Assembly (NCBI GenBank): GCA_963702755.1
Contig: CAVPDZ010000010.1
Location: forward strand, 124,001 to 188,000
DNA length: 64,000 nucleotides
From: JAJPKK01 sp963702755
GTDB lineage: Bacteria; Pseudomonadota; Alphaproteobacteria; Rhizobiales; Xanthobacteraceae
Direction of reading: 5' to 3'
Shown here in pieces: positions 27,486 through 36,034 of the stretch. The position numbers were made by a program, and so were the translations under genes. The notes under the pieces were generated by a model. That model was not told the DNA's origin. It saw nothing but the letters and a program-made list of their open reading frames with translations, and searched no databases. The first letter of the stretch is position 1. The number at the start of each line of letters is the position of its first letter.

Positions 27486-28483
27486 GGAAAACTGCAAAGC
27501 GTGACACGCAAGCGCTCCCAGGCAGCCTCATTGCCGGGAAGACCAAATCTGAGCCACGAAGGCTGCGCGTCAAAACGGCGCACCAAGATGCCGGCGCGAC
27601 CGAGATGCTGAAAGAGATCGGCGGCGCGGGGCGTGCGCACCAGATGAAAGAGCGACGTGCCGCCGATCGCTTCGAGCCCGGCGCCCGCGAGCAATGCTTC
27701 AAGGCGCCGCATTTCATCGGCAAGACGCCGTGCGCATGGCGTCCGCCCAGGTGGCATCGGCAAGCGCGGCCCGACCGATTGCGATCGCCGCTCCCGGATA
27801 CCGGCCACGGCCCGAGCGTCGTGGCAAGGCGTGCGACGAGTTCGGGGGCGCCGAGCGCGAAGCCGAGGCGCACGCCGGCAAGTCCGAAGAATTTGCCGAA
27901 TGAACGCAGCACAAGGACATTGCCGTGCGCGCAGTCATCGAGCGCGAGGCCGTCCGGTGCCACATCCATGAAGGCTTCATCGACAATCAACAGGCCGCGG
28001 CGCCGCTGCAATTCATCGGCGAGACGCAGCAGCGCATCGCGCGCGAACAGCCGCCCATCCGGGTTGTTCGGGTTGGCAACGATCGCGAGATCGGCGCTCG
28101 CCAGCGCCGCGATATCCGTGACCTCGCTCACTTGGTGTCCGACGTGCGCCGCGACGCGGGCGAATTCGCCGTAGGTCGGCGACAACACCGCCGCGCGAGC
28201 CTGGCGGTACGAGACTCATCGCGAGCGGCAACAGAATTTGGGTGCCCGGCGCGGCGACCACATGATCTCGCGATGGTGCCCCGTAGGCCGCCGCGGCGAC
28301 GGCGCACAGCGCGTCGAGCGCTGCCGGTTCGGGCAGCCGCGCAAAAGCATCGGATTGCAGTTGCGGCAGGGGATAGGAATGGGGATTGATCCCGGTCGAG
28401 AGATCGATGAACGGCTCGGGCGCGCCGGGAAACAGTTTTCGCGCGGCACCGAGATCGCCGCCGTGCAGGAGCGATGTTTTCAT
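27481..28483 (-). pseudogene. cobD: threonine-phosphate decarboxylase (CobD; CobC in rhizobial naming), frameshifted
   Basis: Repaired, about 333 residues: a PLP enzyme that makes (R)-1-amino-2-propanol phosphate, the linker between corrin ring and nucleotide loop of cobalamin. Visible parts are LHGGDLGAARKLFPGAPEPFIDLSTGINP at the N-terminus, VANPNNPDGRLF, VDEAFMDV and the PLP lysine motif RSFGKFFGLAGVRLGF. Three one-base insertions break it, near 28195-28203, 27793-27795 and 27728-27729; a fourth near the end (27485-27487) would let it finish at the TAG supplied by the palindromic repeat. All catalytic motifs are present. The gene is divergent from cbiB, and their ATG codons overlap head to head in one CATG. 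Confidence 0.85.
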
Positions 28484-29461
28484 GTGGGGAGGTGTGCCCG
28501 TCACGCTCACGGTTCTAGCCCTGCTGATCGAAGCCGTCGTGGGTTATCCGGATCGGTTGGTGCATGCAATCGGCCATCCGGTAATCTGGATGGGCCGGAT
28601 GATCGCTGCGCTCGATCGCGTCTTGAACCGCGATGGCGACAGTGAAGCTCGTCGGCGCGTCGCTGGCGTCGTTGCCGTCGTTATCCTCGTCGTGGTCGCG
28701 GCCGCTATCGGCGGCGGCATCGAACCCTTTTGCTGCAGCTGCCGCTCGGCATCTTGCTCGCGGCGATCATCGCCAGTACTCTGCTTGCCCAGCGCAGCCT
28801 GCATGATCACGTTGCCCAAGTCGCGACGGCGCTTGATCAGCACGGACTAGACGCCGGTCGCGCCGCCGTTTCGCACATCGTCGGCCGCGATCCCCAATCG
28901 CTTGATGAGGCTGGCGTCGCGCGCGCCGCGATCGAAAGCTTGGCGGAGAATTTCTCTGACGGCGTTGTCGCCCCTGCGTTCTGGCTCGCCGTCGCCGGGC
29001 TCGCCGGCGGAGCGGCCTACAAGGCGATCAACACTGCCGACAGCATGATCGGACATCGCACGCCGCGCTACGCGGCGTTCGGCTTTGCGGCCGCGCGCCT
29101 TGATGATCTCGTCAATCTGCCGGCCTCGCGCCTGGCCGCGCTGCTGCTGGTCGCCGCTGCTGCCATGACGAGCCGCAAAGCGGCGGCGGAGGCGTGGCGC
29201 GCCGTGGTCCGCGACGCTGCGCACCACCGCTCACCCAACGCTGGCTATCCGGAAGCGGCGATGGCCGGCGCGCTTGGCCTTTCGCTTGCGGGGCCACGCG
29301 TCTATGGCGGCACCGAGGTGGCCGATGCGCTGATGGGCAATGGCCGCCGCGACGCCACCGCAGCCGATATTCGTGCCGCGCTCGCGCTCTATCGCCGCGC
29401 CGATGCTCTCCTGATTGCGCTCGTCGGCGCGATCGCACTTGTCGTTGCTGCATTCGTGTGA
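28482..29461 (+). pseudogene. cbiB: adenosylcobinamide-phosphate synthase CbiB (CobD in rhizobial naming), frameshifted
   Basis: Repaired, about 326 residues: the integral membrane enzyme that attaches aminopropanol phosphate to adenosylcobyric acid. The N-terminus is LLIEAVVGYPDRLVHAIGHPVIWMGRMI; further on come ESLAENFSDGVVAPAFWLAVAGLAGGAAYKAINTADSMIGHR and GYPEAAMAGALGLSLAGPRVYGG, the CbiB signatures. One base is missing near 28725 (CCCC read as CCC), separating GGGIEP from LLLQLPLGILLAA. I chose the ATG at 28482; a GTG at 28494 is an alternative with GGGGAGG only two bases before it. Product of cobD is its substrate. Confidence 0.85.
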
Positions 29462-29477
29462 TGACTGCCGACATTCG

Positions 29478-29585
29478 GGGGCGCGAGCGCGGAATCCATT
29501 ACCTTGCTGCGGAGTATGGATTCCGGGCTCGCCTTCGCTACGCTGCGGCGCCCCGGAATGACGCTCATGCATCCTCGCCACGAGA
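29478..29585. repeat. dispersed inverted repeat between cbiB and cobQ
   Basis: Two nested palindromes. GGAATCCAT (29491-29499) faces ATGGATTCC (29516-29524), then TCCGGGCTCGC ... GCGGCGCCCCGGA follows, ending GGAATGACG. The last part is the common 'GGATTCCGGGCTCG...CCCCGGAATGACG' element of Bradyrhizobium-like genomes. It separates cbiB and cobQ, which are on the same strand. Confidence 0.7.
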
Positions 29586-29589
29586 TCAG

Positions 29590-31051
29590 ATGACCGCCCG
29601 CGCATTGATGATTCAAGGGACCGGTTCCGACGTCGGCAAATCGCTGATCGTCGCGGGGCTCGCGCGTGCTTACGCCGATCGCGGGCTCAAGGTGCGGCCG
29701 TTCAAGCCGCAGAACATGTCCAACAACGCCGCGGTGACGGTGGACGGCGGCGAAATCGGCCGCGCCCAGGCGCTGCAGGCCCGCGCGGCGCGAACGCCTC
29801 CGACCGTGCACATGAATCCGGTGCTGCTCAAGCCGCAGAGCGAGATCGGAGCGCAGATCGTGGTCCAGGGTCGCGTCATCGGCGCCGCCAAGGCTGCGCA
29901 GTATCAGCACATGAAGGCCGAGCCTGATGCCGCACGTGCTCGCAAGCTTCGCGCAGCTCAAGGCCGAGGCCGATCTCGTTCTCGTCGAGGGCGCCGGCAG
30001 CGCATCGGAGGTCAATCTGCGCCGCAACGACATCGCCAACATGGGCTTTGCGCGCGCCGCGAACGTGCCGGTCGTACTCGTCGGCGACATCGATCGCGGT
30101 GGCGTCATCGCAAGCCTCGTCGGCACCAAGGCTGTGATCGAGCCTGAAGATGCGGCGCTGATCCGCGGCTTTGTGGTGAACAAGTTTCGTGGCGATCCCG
30201 CGCTGTTCGCCGACGGAATCGCAAAGATCGCCGCGCGCGACCGGCTGGCTGCCGCTGGGGCTCATCCCGTTCTTCCCAGAGGCGCGGCAACTGCCGGCCG
30301 AAGATGCGCTTGCGCTCGACCATGCGCCGGCAGCAAAGCCAGGTGGCCGCGTCCGTATCGCCGTGCCGGTGCTGCCGCATATCGCGAACTTCGACGATCT
30401 CGACCCGCTCGAAGCCGAGCCTGCCGTCGAACTCGTTCGCGTGCGGCCAGGCGGCGTGCTGCCGGCGGATGCCGCTCTCGTCATTCTCCCCGGGTCGAAA
30501 GCGACCATCGCCGATCTCACGGTGCTGCGCGCCGCCGGCTTCCACATCGACATCGCCGCGCACGCGCGCCGGGGCGGCGCGGTGCTCGGCCTCTGCGGGG
30601 GCTTTCAGATGCTCGGCCGCGCTGGTACGCGATCCCGATGGCATCGAAGGCCCGCCGGGGATTGCCGAGGGGCTCGGCCTCCTTGACGTCGAGACGGTGT
30701 TGACCGGCGAGAAGCGCCTCGTGCCGGCGCAGGGCGAAGCCGGCGGTACGCCGTTTTCGGGCTACGAGATGCACATCGGGGTGACCGCGGGACCGGATTG
30801 CGCGCGTCCTTTCGCGCGGCTCGCCGACGGCTCCGTGGATGGCGCCGTGTCGAAGGATGGGCGCGTCGTGGGGCACCTATATCCACGGCCTGTTCGGCGA
30901 CGATCGTCAGCGCTCCGCATGGCTTAATCGTCTCGGTCTCGGCCCGTCAGCCATTGCCTATGAGGAGCTTGTGGAGACGACGCTTGATCGCCTCGCCGCG
31001 CATATCGCGGCACACGTCGATCTCGATCGGCTGCTGAAACTCGCGGCCTGA
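29590..31051 (+). pseudogene. cobQ: cobyric acid synthase CobQ, frameshifted four times
   Basis: Repaired, about 485 residues: the glutamine-dependent amidotransferase that adds four amide groups to adenosylcobyrinic a,c-diamide. The N-terminal dethiobiotin-synthetase-like ATPase part has LMIQGTGSDVGKSLIVAGL and FKPQNMSNNA; then LVLVEGAGSASEVNLRRNDIANMGFA. The C-terminal amidotransferase has the catalytic Cys in LGLCGGFQMLG and the His in TYIHGLFGD. Four one-base insertions lie near 29925-29926, 30243-30247, 30618-30622 and 30870-30873. Every join restores family sequence (for example VVGTYIHGLF). Stop at 31049-31051. Confidence 0.87.
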
Positions 31052-31160
31052 CGCGCCGGCTGCGATCCCGGGCCGCGGTTGACGGCCCCGGCGGAAACGC
31101 CCATGTATTCGACGTGATTTGGTCCGCGGGCCTTGAACCCGATGCGACACGGAGAGCCAG

Positions 31161-31718
31161 ATGTTCATTCAGACCGAAGCGACACCCAATCCCGCGACCC
31201 TGAAGTTTCTGCCCGGGCGGCCGGTACTGCCCGAAGGCGTTCTCGATATCCCGGATGCCGCAGATGCGGGGAAATCGCCGCTGGCGGAGCGCTTGTTCAC
31301 GGTTCCCGGCGTTACCGGCGTGTTCTTCGGCAGCGATTTCATCACCGTGACCAAGGGGGACGTCGAGTGGCAGCAGATCAAGCCAGCAATCCTCGGCGCC
31401 ATCATGGAGCACTTCATGTCCGGCGCGCCGATCCTGTCCGATGCGGCAGACGAGGGCGACGCTGCGGACGAATTCTTTGACAGCAAGGATGCCGAGACCG
31501 TTGCCACCATCAAGGAGCTGATCGAGACGCGCGTGCGCCCGGCGGTTGCCAACGACGGCGGCGACATCACCTTCCGCGGCTTTCGCGACGGCGTCGTGTT
31601 CCTCAACATGAAGGGCTCATGCTCCGGTTGCCCGTCCTCCACCGCGACCCTCAAGCACGGTATCCAGAACCTGCTGCGGCATTATGTGCCCGACGTGGTT
31701 GAAGTGCGTCCGGTGTGA
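31161..31718 (+). CDS. NfuA/NifU-type Fe-S cluster carrier protein
   Basis: A 185-residue protein with an Nfu N-terminal scaffold domain (MFIQTEATPNPATLKFLPG, about 1-90) and a NifU C-terminal domain (about 110-185). The latter holds the Cys pair Cys154 and Cys157 (GSCSGCPSS) that binds a bridging [4Fe-4S] cluster and passes it to target enzymes. Likely clients are nearby: MiaB in this block is a two-cluster radical-SAM protein. Intact, typical length. It opens the conserved nfu-tsaB-rimI-miaB block. Confidence 0.95.
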   Translation: MFIQTEATPNPATLKFLPGRPVLPEGVLDIPDAADAGKSPLAERLFTVPGVTGVFFGSDFITVTKGDVEWQQIKPAILGAIMEHFMSGAPILSDAADEGDAADEFFDSKDAETVATIKELIETRVRPAVANDGGDITFRGFRDGVVFLNMKGSCSGCPSSTATLKHGIQNLLRHYVPDVVEVRPV

Positions 31719-31761
31719 TAGACACCGTTTCGACTGACCTTTTGAAAGACGATTCGAGCCG

Positions 31762-32448
31762 TTGCGCGTCCTTGCCATAGACACCGCGCTTGATGCCTGT
31801 GCGGCCGCGGTTCTCGATACCGATCGCCGAGGCGGTTTCACCGGTCGGTCGCTGCCGATGATGCGCGGCCACGCGGAAGCGCTGATGCCTCTCATTGCGG
31901 AGGTCATGAGCGCGGCGGGCGTCGAATTCTCCGAACTCGATCGGATTGCGGTGACCGTCGGGCCGGGCAGCTTCACCGGCTTGCGGGTTGGCGTCGCCGC
32001 CGCCCGGGGCATCGCGCTCGCCGCCGGCACGCCCGCGATTGGCTTGACGACGCTCTCGGTACTGGCGGCGCCGTTCTTTCATGCCGACGAGAGCAAGCCG
32101 TTGCTCGCCGTCATCGATGCGCGTCACTCCCAGGTCTACATGCAGCTGTTCGGGCCCGGCGGCCGGAGTTTGATCGCGCCGCGGCTCGCCACGGTGCGCG
32201 ACGCCGTGCGCGCCGCCATGGCGAGCCCGACCCGGATCGTCGGCAATGCGGCGCGGCTCATTGAGCAGGCGTGGCCCGAGCACGAGCGCCGACCCGCCCT
32301 CGTCAACGCGGTGCGTGCCCCCGACATCGGTTGGGTCGCTCGTCTCGGCGCCGCCACCGGCGGCGATACGTCGGTGCCCCTGAAGCCGCTCTATCTGCGC
32401 GAGGCGGATGCGCATCCCCAGGAGGCGGGCATCCTGCCGCGGCGATGA
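31762..32448 (+). CDS. tsaB: tRNA threonylcarbamoyladenosine biosynthesis protein TsaB
   Basis: A 228-residue ASKHA-fold protein that dimerises with TsaD to form the t6A37 modification of ANN-decoding tRNAs. Motifs: RVLAIDTALDACAAAVLD at the start and VTVGPGSFTGLRVGVAAARGIALA in the middle. The start is a TTG at 31762 with no good ribosome-binding site, but the family begins exactly there. It ends in ATGA with rimI (32445-32448), so the two are coupled. TsaD and TsaE are not in this window. Confidence 0.93.
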   Translation: MRVLAIDTALDACAAAVLDTDRRGGFTGRSLPMMRGHAEALMPLIAEVMSAAGVEFSELDRIAVTVGPGSFTGLRVGVAAARGIALAAGTPAIGLTTLSVLAAPFFHADESKPLLAVIDARHSQVYMQLFGPGGRSLIAPRLATVRDAVRAAMASPTRIVGNAARLIEQAWPEHERRPALVNAVRAPDIGWVARLGAATGGDTSVPLKPLYLREADAHPQEAGILPRR

Positions 32449-32957
32449 TCTATCCGTTCTTTCTGTTCTCACCCTTTGTCTGGTTCGAATGGATGTTCGG
32501 CCGGCCGGAGCTTGCGATCTCATCGGCGGGCGTTGCCGATGCCGCCCAGTTCGCAGCCCTGCATGGCGCTGCGTTCCGGCGCGGCTGGAGCGTCGACGAA
32601 TTCGAGCGGCTGCTGCTCGAACCCAATGTCGTCGCCGACCGCGCCATGGCCGGTTCGCGTCTCGGCGGCTTCGTGCTGTCGCGGCTCGCCGCCGATCAGG
32701 CGGAAATCCTGTCGATCGTCGTAGCCGCGGACGAGCGCCGTCACGGCGTTGGCCGCAAGCTGCTGGAAGTCCATATGCGGCGCCTCGCCCGTTACGGCAT
32801 CAACTCGCTGTTTCTCGAGGTCGACGAACGCAACACTGCGGCGCGCCGCCTCTATGCGGGTTTCGGCTTCGGCGAAGTCGGCCGCCGCAACAGCTATTAC
32901 GTCGAGTCCGGCAGTGCCCCGGGCGCGGCGCTGGTGCTGCGCCGCGAACTTGCGTGA
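32445..32957 (+). CDS. rimI: ribosomal protein S18-alanine N-acetyltransferase RimI
   Basis: A 170-residue GNAT acetyltransferase. The acetyl-CoA loop is VAADERRHGVGRKLLE (about 97-112), then INSLFLEVDERNTAARRLYAGFGFGEVGRRNSYY, the diagnostic RimI C-terminal half. The first 20 residues are hydrophobic and Trp/Phe-rich, unlike most RimI proteins, and may be an extension. Overlaps tsaB by four bases, the usual tsaB-rimI arrangement. In several rhizobia a fur/mur gene follows; here only about 100 bases separate it from miaB. Confidence 0.9.
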   Translation: MIYPFFLFSPFVWFEWMFGRPELAISSAGVADAAQFAALHGAAFRRGWSVDEFERLLLEPNVVADRAMAGSRLGGFVLSRLAADQAEILSIVVAADERRHGVGRKLLEVHMRRLARYGINSLFLEVDERNTAARRLYAGFGFGEVGRRNSYYVESGSAPGAALVLRRELA

Positions 32958-33054
32958 CACCCCCAATTCCTCTTTGGCACGAAATCCATTATGACCTATA
33001 TGAAGGCTGGCCCCCGCGCGGCGGGCGGAAAAAATCATCAGGAATTTCAAAAGG

Positions 33055-34444
33055 TTGCGAAAAGTCTTCGTCAAATCATACGGCTGTCAGATGAACGTCT
33101 ACGATTCCGATCGTATGACCGACCTCCTGGCACACGAGGGTTATGTCGCCGCCTCAACGCCTGACGAGGCGGACCTCGTCATTCTCAATACCTGTCACAT
33201 CCGCGAAAAAGCGGCGGAAAAGGTCTATTCGGAGCTCGGCCGCGTCAGGCAGCTGAAGCGGCAGGCGGAACAGTGCCGGCCGCCGGATGACGGTTGCGGT
33301 GGCGGGATGCGTCGCTCAGGCGGAAGGCGAGGAGATCGTCCGTCGGGCGCCTGTCGTCGATCTCGTGGTCGGGCCGCAGAACTATCACCGCCTGCCGACG
33401 CTGCTCGCCGAAGCGGAAAACGGCTCGAAGGTGGTCGACACCGAATTTCCGGTGGAGGACAAGTTCGATCACCTCGCGCCGGCAACAGCAGCGGCGACCC
33501 GGGCGCGCGGCGTGACGGCCTTCGTCACGGTGCAGGAGGGCTGCGATAAATTCTGTACGTTCTGCGTCGTGCCCTACACCCGCGGTAGCGAAGTGTCGCG
33601 CCCAGTTGCCAAGATCATCGAAGAGGTCGAGCGCCTGGTCGCGGCTGGGGTGCGGGAAATCACGCTCATCGGCCAGAACGTCAACGCGTATCATGGCGCT
33701 GCTAGTAATGGACGCACGGCGACGCTGACTGATCTCCTTTACCGCGTCGCCGACGTGCCGGGCGTGAAGCGCCTGCGCTACACCACGAGCCATCCGCGCG
33801 ACATGGAGGCCGACCTGATCACGGCTCACGGCGATCTTGCCGCCCTGATGCCGCAACTTCATCTGCCGGTGCAATCGGGCTCCGACCGCATCCTCGCGGC
33901 CATGAATTGGCGCCACGGCCGCGCCGACTATCTCGCCGTCGTCGAGCGGCTGCGGGCGGCACGGCCCGATATCGCGCTCACCTCCGATTTCATCGTCGGG
34001 TTTCCCGGGGAGGCGGCGGAGGATTTCCGCGATACGCTGCACATCGTCGAGGAGGTCGGCTTTGCCGGCGCCTTCTCGTTCAAATATTCGCCGCGGCCGG
34101 GTACGCCGGCGGCGACGCGCGATGATCAGGTCGACGACGCCGAGAAGGCCGAACGCCTTGCGCAATTGCAGGAATGTATCGACCGTCACCAGGCGGCGTT
34201 CAACGCGGCGTCAGTTGGCAAGACATTCGACGTGCTGTTCGAGAAACCGGGGCGGCTTCCCGGTCAACTCGTCGGGCGTTCGCCCTATCTGCAGCCGGTC
34301 AACGTCATGGCCGCGTCATCTTTGGTCGGCGAAATTGCCGCGGTGAGAATCACCGGTGCCGGACCGAACAGTTTGTTCGGCGAGTTGGCCGGCACGGAAC
34401 AGGAGTCCATTCAGGCGCCGGCCCTGGCCGGTATCGGAGGCTAG
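33055..34444 (+). pseudogene. miaB: tRNA-2-methylthio-N6-dimethylallyladenosine synthase MiaB, frameshifted
   Basis: Repaired, about 462 residues: the radical-SAM methylthiotransferase that modifies A37 of tRNAs reading UNN codons. The N-terminal UPF0004 domain carries three cluster Cys (KSYGCQMNVYDS, LNTCHIREKA, VAGCVAQAEG). The radical-SAM domain has CDKFCTFC, followed by VPYTRGSEVSRP and LIGQNVNAYHG; the TRAM domain closes the protein. One extra base near 33275-33284 breaks it just before MTVAVAGCVAQAEG. The start is uncertain: I see only a TTG at 33055 with a weak AGG upstream, and no ATG in frame. All cluster ligands are present, so I expect a working gene. Confidence 0.88.
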
Positions 34445-34448
34445 CTCG

Positions 34449-35501
34449 TTGGCACGACGTGCACCCGAGTCCGGGCCGCTGGTGGCGAGCCCGGAATTAC
34501 CAGAAGCTGCAACGCAAATCGTGGTGGCTTTCGATGACAATCGACTGGCGTCGATGCTGTTCGGCCAATACGGGCAGAACCTCGCGCTGATCGAGCGCCG
34601 CCTCGGCGTCGTCGTCGAACAGCGCGGCAACCACGTCAACATCGAGGGTTCGCGCGACGCCTGCGAGCAGGCGCGGCGCGTGCTCGACGGGCTCTATGAC
34701 CAATTGAAGCGCGGCCGCGACCTTTCGACAGGCGACGTCGAGGGCGCGGTGCGGCTCGCGATTGCGCAAGGCTCGCTATTCGACTTCGATCCCGCCTCGG
34801 CGCGGGCGAGCTTCGAGGAGATCAACCTCCGCAAACGTCCGGTGCGCGCGCGAACACCAGGCCAGGACGCGTATATCAGGGCGCTGCGCCGCAACGCATT
34901 GGTGTTCGGCATTGGGCCCGCCGGTACGGGCAAGACGTGGCTCGCGGTCGCCTACGCCATCATGCTGTTCGAACGCAAGGAGGTCGACCGCATCGTGTTG
35001 TCGCGGCCCGCGGTCGAAGCCGGCGAGCGGCTCGGCTTCCTACCCGGCGATATGCGCGAGAAGGTCGACCCGTATCTGCGTCCGATCTATGACGCGTTGT
35101 TCGATCTCATGGATGCACGCATCGTCGAACGCGCGTTGCAGACCAATGAAATCGAGATTGCGCCGCTCGCCTTCATGCGCGGCCGCACTCTCTCGAACGC
35201 GGTCGTGATCCTCGACGAGGCGCAGAACACCACGTCGATGCAGATGAAGATGTTCCTGACGCGGCTTGGCGAAAACAGCCGCATGATCGTCACCGGCGAT
35301 CCGAGCCAGGTTGACCTGCCACCGGGCCAGACCTCGGGGCTCGCCGAGGCGGTGCGGCTTCTGGGTGACGTCGAGGGCATCGGCCAGGTCGTCTTCACCC
35401 ATGAGGACGTGATCCGCCACGAGTTGGTAGCGAAAATCGTGGCGGCTTACGACAAGGCTTTGCCTGCTCGATCCGGCGGCAAGCCTGACAGGACGCCATG
35501 A
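34449..35501 (+). CDS. PhoH family ATPase
   Basis: A 350-residue cytosolic protein of the PhoH-like (YbeZ) family with an N-terminal KH-like segment (about 20-90) and a RecA-like ATPase. The P-loop is GPAGTGKTW at about 156-164, Walker B is AVVILDEAQNTT, and the sensor region VTGDPSQVDLPPGQTSGL. In many bacteria YbeZ works with YbeY on RNA, and the next gene is ybeY. I chose the TTG at 34449: it has GGAGG eight bases before it, whereas the frame further upstream is inside miaB. Ends ATGA into ybeY. Confidence 0.93.
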   Translation: MARRAPESGPLVASPELPEAATQIVVAFDDNRLASMLFGQYGQNLALIERRLGVVVEQRGNHVNIEGSRDACEQARRVLDGLYDQLKRGRDLSTGDVEGAVRLAIAQGSLFDFDPASARASFEEINLRKRPVRARTPGQDAYIRALRRNALVFGIGPAGTGKTWLAVAYAIMLFERKEVDRIVLSRPAVEAGERLGFLPGDMREKVDPYLRPIYDALFDLMDARIVERALQTNEIEIAPLAFMRGRTLSNAVVILDEAQNTTSMQMKMFLTRLGENSRMIVTGDPSQVDLPPGQTSGLAEAVRLLGDVEGIGQVVFTHEDVIRHELVAKIVAAYDKALPARSGGKPDRTP

Positions 35502-36026
35502 GCCTGCAACGTCCTTAGAGTCCCAAGCCGACCCGGCCATCGACGTCTTGGTCGAAGCGCCCGTCTGGCAGAATTTGCCTGACGCGGAAAACATCATTCG
35601 TCGCGCGATCGCGGTTGCTGCCGGTCGAAGAAGCAACCAACGGCCATGCCAACGGCGAGATTTCGGTTTTGCTCTGCGACGATGCGACCATCGCCGACCT
35701 CAATTCGCGCTGGCGCGGCGAAGAGCGGCCGACCAATGTGTTATCGTTCCCGGCGGCCGGCAGCCTTTTCTGGCGGTGAAGCCGAGGGGCTTGCGCCGCT
35801 CGGCGATATCGCGATCGCCTACGAGACCGTCGCGCGCGAGGCGGAACGCGACGGCAAGCCAATGGCAGATCATCTCGCCCATCTGGCGGTCCATGGCTTT
35901 CTTCATCTTTTGGGATACGATCACCACATGGAACCCGAGGCCGAACGCATGGAGCGGCTCGAGCGGGACATCCTCGCGCGGATCGGAATCTCTGATCCCT
36001 ATGCGTCGAGAGACGCTGACATTTGA
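35498..36026 (+). pseudogene. ybeY: endoribonuclease/rRNA maturation factor YbeY, frameshifted three times
   Basis: Repaired, about 175 residues: the zinc metallo-endoribonuclease needed for 16S rRNA 3' end maturation. The zinc motif is intact (HGFLHLLGYDHH, with three His), as is SRWRGEERPTNVLSFP. Three one-base errors are inferred. A missing C near 35513 truncates the ATG at 35498 after six codons. An extra base near 35617-35620 and an extra G near 35755-35756 break it further on. The corrected N-terminus reads MSLQRPLESQADPAIDVLVE. The ATG overlaps the PhoH stop. Loss of YbeY is costly in rhizobia, so sequencing error is more likely than decay. Confidence 0.87.
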
Positions 36027-36034
36027 ACCTCCAC

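Noticed and set aside
27390..29589. Cobalamin riboswitch upstream of the cobalamin genes
   Set aside because: I looked for the B12-box pattern on both strands and found only palindromic repeats and coding sequence.
34356..34448. Upstream extension of the PhoH gene from the ATG at 34356
   Set aside because: That stretch is the miaB C-terminus in another frame; the TTG at 34449 has an ideal GGAGG and starts at the usual PhoH N-terminus.
33055..36026. Programmed frameshifting in miaB and ybeY
   Set aside because: No slippery heptamers or stimulatory structures at the shift sites, and the same kind of one-base event is scattered over many unrelated genes.
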